DNA of 64,000 nucleotides from Peltaster fructicola (taxonomy: Eukaryota; Ascomycota; Dothideomycetes). A program made the translations under genes and the position numbers. Below the pieces are notes generated by a model that had not been told where the DNA came from, did no database searches, and was given only the letters and a program-made list of their open reading frames with translations. The DNA lies in the NCBI GenBank assembly GCA_001592805.2, contig CP051139.1:4092001-4156000 (forward strand), read 5' to 3'. Positions 56,206-64,000 of the stretch are shown in pieces. How positions within the stretch are numbered: position 1 is the first letter of the stretch; every line of letters starts with the position of its first letter.

Positions 56206-56754
56206 ATGTACAGACTCACATCCTCTCTATGTGCCGTTGCTGCCATTCTGGCTGGCTCGACCGCTGCTCCTACTGCCAGAGAGCTGGGCAATAACCTTCT
56301 CATCACAAACCTCGAGCTGGATTATGCTGAGAGTGGAAACACATCGATCAGGTTCAATATCCAGGACGAGGCAACCGTCGCAAACTACACTGCCTCCTGC
56401 ACTGCAACGTTCGCGTCGAGGCCAACACCGACCGGAGAGGCGTTTGCTTGCTCGACACAGGCCTTCCAGGCTTCCATCGATGGCTGGAACTCGTATGACG
56501 ACTTCAGACTGCACTTCTCGCACTCATACAAGGACCCGGCGTAAGTGCTTCCAAAGGAGGCTGGCTATGTGTATTGCTGACCACGACACAGTATCGGTCC
56601 ACCAGGTATGGATTATGTGACCGTGTTTGCCAACGCAGACATTGCAGACCCAGACCAGATCGATTGTGAAGACGGAGAGTCTTCGACACAGTGCTTGGAG
56701 CCCACAGGAACAGTGATCAAGGCACCGATCACTTCGGCCATTGCCAAGAAGTGA
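56206..56754 (+). CDS. Small secreted protein, 165 aa
   Basis: Two exons, 56206-56540 and 56592-56754; the 51-nt intron is GTAAGT...ACACAG with GCTGACC. A signal peptide (MYRLTSSLCAVAAILAGSTA) is followed by a beta-rich domain: NNLLITNLELDYAESGNTS, SIRFNIQDEATVANYTASC, FQASIDGWNSYDDFRLHFSH. The second exon adds YVTVFANADIADPDQIDCED and a C-terminal KAPITSAIAKK. Four or five Cys in the mature chain could pair, and two NxT/NxS sequons are present. The pattern resembles the AA1-like secreted proteins of dothideomycetes, but I would not assign it firmly. Extracellular; function unknown. A TATA box upstream suggests regulated expression. Confidence 0.8.
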
Positions 56755-57391
56755 GAGGACATACGCGAGGAGGTGGATGTGCGAGGGACGGTCGTTAGGC
56801 TGAAGGCTGAATGCTATCAGTCGTCTATGATCGAGTAATGTTGGTAATGAAAACAGAGGAATGATGACTACGCTACATAATGTGGAAGCTGCTAGAACGA
56901 TACGCGTAATTCTAGGCACAGACCACCTACCACACCTCTTTGTCTCACATCTCGCACTCCAAACGTCCCTCACCTGTTCAGGCGACCATCTTCGCTTAGC
57001 AAGCCTTGCCACGGAACATGGTCCTCACTGCCTACGGGCTTAGCCATCACTATGCACGACATGTGCCCTGGCAGGCTTCCCACACATCCTGTGGCGATGC
57101 AGGTCGTACTTCACGCTAAGCCCTAAGGATGACTCACTGTATGGCAAAGATGGCATCACTCTAGGCGACAGATTGTGATGGCATGACTACTGACACTGTC
57201 TAGTGATGTTGAGCAGTCACGCGGATAGTATCGGCACTTGTGAGTCGTTTGATGACAGGAAACAGGTTCTTCTCTTCACTCAAGCCTACTTATCTGCCCT
57301 TCACATCTCCTTTGTTTGCTGTTGTTTGCCTCTGTTTGCTGGGTCAATCTCGATGGGTGGAACTAATCTGTCATCTCTACAATCCTTCGAT
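56755..57391. other. Intergenic region
   Basis: About 640 bp between the small secreted protein and the next candidate ORF. 3' UTR and promoter expected; no motif recognised. Confidence 0.45.
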
Positions 57392-57742
57392 ATGGGCGAC
57401 AGACATCAACGAAAACGCATCAGACATCGATCTCGCAACGGCAGGACAGACGCTTGGAGTATGAGCACCATTCAGCATAATCTCGACTCTCGATCAGCAT
57501 CATCAAGTCCTGCTTCATGGCAGCCCGGAGTTTGTCGCCCATCCGACGTCTATCGCCCATCCAATTCTTCTACAGGCGCGCAGATTGTGGCGAGCAAACC
57601 TCCAGCTATGGCAGAAGATGTGGCGAGGAACATTCGAGTCTTTGGCGGGTCAGAAGACGAGGCTGGCTCGACTGAGCTATGCGGTCCTATGCTCGACGTT
57701 GTGCTTGGTCTTTTTGGAGGTGTCGATTATGCCGATGAATGA
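57392..57742 (+). CDS. Small hypothetical protein with acidic tail
   Basis: The frame is open from 57203; I start at the ATG before GDRHQRKRIRHRSRN, giving 116 aa. The N-terminus is strongly basic (possible nuclear signal), the middle is Ser/Pro-rich, and the end is an ordered-looking helix plus acidic tail (MAEDVARNIRVFGGSEDEAG; ELCGPMLDVVLGLFGGVDYA). The last block is reminiscent of C-termini seen in short uncharacterised fungal proteins. Start and reality are both uncertain. Confidence 0.4.
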   Translation: MGDRHQRKRIRHRSRNGRTDAWSMSTIQHNLDSRSASSSPASWQPGVCRPSDVYRPSNSSTGAQIVASKPPAMAEDVARNIRVFGGSEDEAGSTELCGPMLDVVLGLFGGVDYADE

Positions 57743-58100
57743 TGCAGTCAGAACGACTCACTGCATAAGAACGACTGATTTAAATGATGCAAACGAGGAA
57801 AAGAGACATCGACGAGACAAAACGAGCCAAAACAGGGCGTACGGCGTACGGGCGTTAGGTAATGCTTCAGCTTGGCACAGCAGCCTTGCCATCACTACCA
57901 TGATCTCAACCTTGATCACTGCCCGGCCTCATCAGATCGACAAGACTCTTCGCACGGCGTTACAAGGCTTCAAGGCTGGCACGACCCAGCTCACTAGACT
58001 ACTATACTGCCACGGCAACGTCCACTTCATTATCACATATACATAGATTATTCCAACTCGTAGATCATGCAGTCCCGATAACACCGCCGTGATCACTTCT
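57743..58100. other. Intergenic, convergent 3' flanks
   Basis: About 360 bp between the small acidic-tailed ORF (+) and the end of the CPS1 gene (-). Nothing recognised. Confidence 0.5.
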
Positions 58101-61100
58101 TCATTCGACGACAAAATTCATATGCCTTAATGCTTCAGCGCCCCAATCTGAACTCTCTTCAGTCGGCGACGAGCTCGCATTCGTTACTCGAAGACCTCCC
58201 AGCTGTGATGTCAAATTATGCGGTGATGTTGGATCGATCGGCGACTCATCGTTGAACCGAAACTGTGGTTCCTGTGGTCGCCTGGCCTGAGGACGAGAGT
58301 CGTGATGAGCCTCATTGGTGGTCAAAGCATGCTGACCAGTGTATCCAGCACTTCCGTCATGATCGAGCGCATGAGCGTCAACCGGCGAGTAGTCTAATGT
58401 CGTGTTGAGCTGCAGTTGTCGTGGCGTTTCCTCTGTTGGTGTGTCATCATCGCCAGTCACGAATCGTGGTAGCTGTGGTTCGACTTCGTATGGATCGGTC
58501 TGTAGTCTGAGGCTGCTAGGTTCTTGATATGGCTCTTCTGTGACAGGCATATTAACGATGCTCTCGACCTGTCGCAGAGAACTGGCACCAGTAGCGTAAC
58601 CACGGGGTGTGCTTGAGCCGCCATGGAAGCTTGTCTGACTCCCTCTCCTAGGCATGCCATCAGGGACAGGACCGCCCTCTTCGGCATCGGGATCTCGAAT
58701 GCTGAATTGTGCGATTGTACGCATCTTTCTACTGACCCAGTTGGCAAGAATCTTGCCTCGCTGCTTCTCGCCAAGTCGTGAGCGAGGAAAGTCGCCCAGC
58801 GCCACGAACGCAACAATATCGAGGACCAGCTGGTGTTCGTTGAGTACAGCATTGAGGATTACTGGAACGAGCGACGCCAGGAATGCACGTGTACGCACTT
58901 CTGCCACAAGGACGAGCAGAGAACCCGCTTGGAAGATGGCGCTATTGATGTCAGCAACAGTCACAACTCGTCACAAGTTTCACTCACCAGCCACCACTCA
59001 CGATGGCGCGATGACAGCGCTCAACACTGGCTTCGACGTCCATCGGGAAGTGTTGTAACCCATTCACCTCGAAAGTCTCACCGATACCACCAAGCACGAA
59101 GAGCACTTGCATGTCCACCATGTTGCCACCAGGACCGATAGGCCTGCTCACGTTATGAAGGAAGCCTAAGTCTCCTGTACGAACATATCTGACAGCAGGG
59201 TCACCATCGACTGTTCTGCCATTGAATCTCTCTGCGTCGAAAGCATCCTTGGAGCCGTAGAAGGAGTGTGCATTCGCCTCGGATTGTACCCAGATCTCGC
59301 CATATTCTCCAACTAGACACAATCGATTCGTCTCAGGGTTGACGATGCTGATTTGAGTGCTCACGGGAACCATACCAGAATCTTGCAAGCGCAGGGCAAA
59401 CGGATCTTGATCTGGATCAACAGGCACCACCAGTCCTCTGCGCAGCATCACCTGGTCCAGGTACAACTCGACCGGCTCAATGCACATGTAGCTACGACTC
59501 GCGACCATGGGATTGAGCACATGGCTGTAGATCGTGTTGATAGCTGTCCGATCCAGTCCAGATGCCGAAAATGCGTTCCGTACCTTCGTATACACATCGA
59601 CTCGAGGCCTCTGATCAGTTGCAATCATCAGGTTTCGCAACTCATGTAACATGCTTGTCTTTCCTGCGGAGTGAGCAATAGCATGATCCAGCATCTGTGC
59701 CGTTGCGTAAGTGTCCTTGATCTTGTACCTCGAGATCGTCTGGAAGAGTATGTTGGGATTGCCAGCAAAGTCCACAGGCGATACCAGGTAGGTAGCAGAT
59801 GCAATAAAGATACCCATCATGCAAGTGTGCAGAAATCCAACACCTATCGTGCCTCTAACACATGCGAGGACGGGTCGTGTAGATGTCATCTGGCAGGTCT
59901 CCTTCTGCACCTTGCACAGTGCCATGAGCGTGTTGTGGCCAAGCTGTACAGCGATCCGTCTTTGATCCGGCGTCCAGTAGACCCAAATGATGACTGGATA
60001 GCCTGCCTGAATCCAAGCAGGTCGTATCGTGAAGCCAAGATCTCGGCAGCCGTGAGACTGCTTTGTTGGCTTAGTCGTGTTGTATAGAGGAGGAATGTTG
60101 ACCTTGAGGATGAGCGCGGATTGCTTGAGGTGCTGACTGACAGGCTTCTGCTTGAGCAGTGCGTCCACATCAGAGTTGACCAGTATAGCCTTGATTCTGA
60201 AGTCTGCGATCATGTGCAGCAATGCTGGAGCGTCCTCGCTGAGTCTGTTAGAGTCAAGAGGCGCCATTGGAACAGCGATCGCTCCAAGGCATATGCAAGC
60301 ATGCACCGCAAAGACGAACTCCTCCGAGTGCGTATACATCAGCAGGAGATGGTCGCCAGGCTGCACCTTGACCTTATTCTTGAGGTAGACCGCGACAGCA
60401 GCGACCTTAAGATCGAACTTCTTCCAATTGACGCCTTTGCCCTCACGTCCTCGGCCATCGATCGTACAGATCGCCAGCTCTTCGGCTTGTCGTGATACAC
60501 GCCATTGCATGAGATCGTGAATGTTGCTGAACTGATTGAGAGGTGTACTTGTCCTGTCATCAATGACAACCTCGCGGTGATCCACTCCAGAATATTGCTT
60601 CTCTGCGTGAATGGCGAGCATACTTTGTCGAGCTTGGCTAGCTAAGCCTGACCATACTCCACCAGCAGGATCGTCTCCGAGAGGTAGATTCTGCACTGCA
60701 CGCTCAACGCCAAATTTAACATGAACACAGGGCAAGGAACCACTGTCGAACTCTTTCCGGCACAGCATGTTGCCGATATCTCGTCGACCGTTCTTGATGA
60801 CTCTAGGCAGTGTGTTTGGTGCGGTCATCATGACACAGTACACCCGTAGATGGTGCTCCTGATACAGAACCTCCATCACTCGCTCACTCAAAGAATCGAG
60901 GAATGGTATATCAAGCTGTCGAGGCGGACCACCTGGATTCGTCGGCGCTGTACTTGCAGCTTGTGTTTCGATAAGGATGATCGGCAGATACTCGCCGTTG
61001 ACATGGGCGTCAAATGCCGAACAATCGTAGATCTTCGGCACTCGCTTCATTATGCTGACAACCAGATGTTGCACAAAGAAGTAGCGGTGCTCCAGCTCTT

Positions 61101-63711
61101 GGACGCCATGCTCAACCCATTCAACTCGTTGTCGTATACGGTCCTCATAGAGTCCAAGCACGTATATTCTTCCTTCGATGATGCATCCTAGCAGACCAGT
61201 ACGTAAGAACTCCGGCTCGATCACCACTGGCGTTGGACTGCCTTCAACGAAACGATATGGTCTGGCATGAAAGATGGTTTCAGTGTGTTTGGGAAGCGCC
61301 CAGAATCCTCCTGATAGCGATGGCGAGTCCACCCAGATCTCTCCAACGGTGAACGGCGCACACAGCAGATTCGTCTCAGGATCGACCACAGCCATGATTG
61401 CGTCGGGAAGAGGATAGCCGAAAGCACCAGCTCGGATGACGCCTGGCTCATTCGCTCGTTTCCTGGCTTCCTCACCCTTGGCGATGACTTGGACCTCATT
61501 CGATTTAAGGCTCTCCTTGTCAAGGAGGACCTCGCTCAGCTCCACACGGTTGACCTTCTTCGCCCGTGACCTCGCACTCGCTCCGCTGTCCAGAAGACTG
61601 GTATAGCCATTGATTGCCGTAGGACTCACCGTTGCCTCGTCGCTGTCATCGTCCTCATCGCTAGGCATTACCAGCGGACAGCCCATCCGTTCTTCGCCGC
61701 CAAGCCAGTCTCGAACAGATATAAGCATGCCTCCATGCTCAGGTAAACAGAGCATTGGAGCTACCACTTCTCTGGCTCGTGGGTTACGTAGTGGCCTCAG
61801 CCATCTGTCTGCAAGCACTTCATGAAATTCTGCATCGACCGTGAGGCAATCAATAAGACAAATCTTCACGGCTTCGAAATGTGGCTCCATGCCCTTCTTG
61901 TAGTTTCGTGTGCTCATCGGGTCTTGCTGATAGTTGTAAGCTGTACGCTTGAGGCCTGGATAGTCTGCAACCATGATTGAAGCACGGTAGCGCGTGATTA
62001 GATGTGCATACAGACCAGCTGTATCCACTGTTTTGCTCTCCATCCAGACTGTTGTGTGGCCGCCGTAGACACCCAGGAGTACTCCTAAGATCAAACCACA
62101 GCCTTCTCGAGGGTCAAGGTACGATATGATGATGTCTGACTTTGATTGCCGAGGTGCAACATAGATACCTTCAGCATTGCGTAGTGTGGCAGAGAATGTG
62201 TCTGTGGTCTCTGTGGCAGGTATTGTCGACAATATTGCTTGTATGCACGCCATTTGATGCATGATAGTCCTGTGGTCAAGTACAACTCCTCTCAAGTCTC
62301 CAGTTGGTGCTCGTGAGAACTCGATGTATGCAATTTCCGGCACTTGCAATGGTTGCATCTCGTCCTTCTTCTTAGGATGATACGAGCCAAATTCGTTCGT
62401 CTTCCACCATTCTACACCAGCCGGCCACTTCAGCTTCTGCGCTGAGATATCACGGTGAAACGCTTTGAGATTGTTGTCTGTCGTCAGTGCAAGATGTGCT
62501 TGTGTAGTTGTAAGCAAAAGATTGAGCTTTTGGTAGTCGTCGACGTTGTTGATCGGCACAGCGACAACGCCAGCGATAAAGCAGCCCAGCAAGGCAATAG
62601 CAAAGTCGATAATCTCTGTATCTCGATAGACGAGAGCAACTCGATCACCACGGTAGAGATTGGATTTGTCGCGAATAAGCTGTGCAACTTTCTCAGCTCG
62701 CGACAGCATCTTATCCCAGGTAATGGATCCTGTCTCCTTGCCCTTCGAATCGAGCACCCAGTATGCAGCTTGCTTCGCCTGGAACTTGCCGCGATGTCGT
62801 AGCACTGCGCCAATGTTGTCGAACCTCGACATAGGAGTATTCCTGTCATGCGGATCATATACGGCAAACGGAATATCTCGAGGCTCTAGAGGCAGCTGAT
62901 GTATGGGCGCTGCAGTCGCGAGAGTGTTCTTGTCCAGTAATGGAGGAGGAATGCCAGCACTTGGAGAAAACTCGCCGATTGAGTATCTTTGAGGACCGCC
63001 ATAGCTCTCGCGCGGTCGATCACCCATCTGTTGTCCTGTAAAATCTGAAAAGTATCCTTCGGAGCCCACCATTGTGCTCATTCTGCTCTGCTCAGGTGAT
63101 TCCCAGCTCTGCTGTTGTGCCTGACCTTTTTCTGTCTCCGGATTGAAAGCGTAGTTCGAGCTGCTCGCTATCGTGCTATCGCCGGAACCTTGGTAACTGC
63201 CACTATCAGGTTGACTGCCCGTCGCGCTCTGCGTGCCACTCGATTGTCTCGATGTTGTCCTCATTCCAAGTTGTTCTTGCTGGAATCTCTGCACTTGGCT
63301 CGGTGGATCTGCATCGTAGCCCACCATCGATGCAGTGCGCTGATAACTCGACATGGTCGGTGTTCGCTGGTAGTCGCTGTCTCCACTGTAGGCATGAATT
63401 CCGAGTTTACCTCGATCGTCCTGATATGCCGCCGTCTCTTGACTTCGTCTATAAGGGATGTATGTGTTGCTGTACGGCCCAGCCGCGATGTCTTCAAGAC
63501 TCGATCGACTCTGTACAGAGCCGCTGGGATTGCGTCCATGTGTGATATTGTTCTGGTTCGCAGATAATGCTGCGACATCTGCTGGGCTCAAGAACTGGCT
63601 CAAGATCATAGTCCGTCTCTTCTCATAGCCCTTGCGAGTTATATCGCCATCTTCCAACTCGTGCTCCAGCTGTTGCAGCTGCGCGTGCATCTGCTCGTTG
63701 TTCATCGCCAT
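58101..63711 (-). CDS. CPS1: CPS1/DIP2-type double adenylate-forming protein
   Basis: Two exons, 63711-58988 and 58941-58101, give 1854 aa; the 46-nt intron is GTGAGT...AATAG with GCTGACA. Residues ~5-45 (QLQQLEHELEDGDITRKGYE) are the DMAP1-binding domain, followed by a Ser/Gln-rich linker. Two tandem AMP-binding (ANL) domains occupy about 300-900 and 1050-1600. Their P-loop motifs are degenerate: FSRAPTGDLRGVVLDH near 465 and VYWTPDQRRIAVQLGHN near 1240. The second exon restores GGCAIFQAGSLLVLVAEV and the block FPRSRLGEKQRGKILANW, then a disordered tail. Homologues are fungal Cps1 (reported as a virulence factor in Cochliobolus), yeast Cmr2 and animal DIP2. Lipid/acyl-CoA metabolism has been proposed for DIP2 proteins; activity here is not shown. 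Confidence 0.93.
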
Positions 63712-64000
63712 TGTGTCGACTAGCGTTGTCGTGCATCGATCGTGGAGTGAATCGTTTTGGCCGGACGAGTGATCAGTACACTGTCATCGAGCTTTCCTAC
63801 ATGAAAGTCGGTGTTGCTGCACTGTTTGCAGCGACTACAGCACAAGCCGTCGTTCGTGAATGAAATGCCGGGTTTATTTTGGGGGAAGGAAAGGATGTTT
63901 GGTGTAGAGGCTCGTATTTCAAATGACCAAGGTTACATTGACATCACTTTCGTGCCCGCCACAAACCATTTCCTCCACGACTGAAGCTAGGACATTTACA
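63712..64000. other. Upstream region of CPS1
   Basis: The remaining 289 bp lie upstream of the CPS1 start and run to the window edge. Promoter sequence is expected; no other gene begins here. Confidence 0.5.

Noticed and set aside
1-64000. Transposons, LTR elements, Polintons, CRISPR arrays, tRNA or rRNA genes
   Set aside because: Reading through the intergenic spaces I saw no transposase, reverse transcriptase, capsid or integrase motifs, no long terminal or inverted repeats, and no tRNA-type B boxes in a plausible context. A systematic covariance-model and repeat search was not possible here.

Overview
The window is nuclear DNA of a filamentous ascomycete (Pezizomycotina). The dothideomycete class is likely but not proven. 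The evidence is short introns of about 40-60 nt with GTRNGT donors, CTGAC/CTAAC-type branch sites and YAG acceptors; an orotidine-decarboxylase gene with the acidic insert typical of filamentous fungi; a CPS1/DIP2-type double adenylate-forming protein; and a reductive iron-uptake gene pair. Gene density is about one gene per 2.3 kb on both strands. I saw no rRNA, tRNA, CRISPR, convincing transposon or virus-derived element.

Layout, left to right. 0-6 kb: the 3' end of a multispan membrane protein, a short Ser/Pro-rich protein, an old-yellow-enzyme-like oxidoreductase and ribosomal protein eL27. 6.5-13.1 kb: one very large (about 2194 aa) coiled-coil protein with an internal repeat array. 13.5-17.3 kb: a secreted carboxylesterase and a MetX-like alpha/beta hydrolase, divergently transcribed. 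17.6-21.9 kb: the divergent iron permease (FTR1) and ferroxidase (FET3) genes, sharing a promoter with four exact ATCWGATAA sites. 23.4-26.4 kb: pyrG/URA3 and the kinetochore gene MIS12/MTW1. 27-29.5 kb: a small accessory-looking block with a small secreted cysteine protein and two poorly resolved or interrupted genes. 30-33.9 kb: a BTB-like protein, a VWA-domain protein and the histone-fold protein CENP-X. 34-38 kb: a GT8-like glycosyltransferase and poly(A) polymerase. 40-48.9 kb: an HSPA12-like Hsp70, the ARFRP1/Arl3 GTPase, the TORC1 GTPase GTR2, the heme protein DAP1 and ribosomal protein eS25. 49-54.4 kb: a flavin-reductase-like protein, an APH-type kinase and a Gln-rich conserved fungal protein. 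56-64 kb: a small secreted protein, a small acidic-tailed ORF and the CPS1/DIP2 homologue.

Most genes are housekeeping genes with no evident pathway link to their neighbours. The exception is FTR1-FET3: the oxidase converts Fe(II) to Fe(III) at the plasma membrane and hands it to the permease. Their common promoter carries sites expected for an iron-responsive GATA repressor.

I found no clearly new multi-gene system. The best leads are the roughly 20-unit, 28-31-residue repeat in the giant coiled-coil protein, the iron promoter architecture, an upstream ORF that overlaps the GTR2 start, micro-exons in both ribosomal protein genes, and the accessory block at 27-29.5 kb. Exon boundaries were read by eye from splice consensus and frame. 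Each multi-exon model sums to a multiple of three, but none has been checked against RNA.
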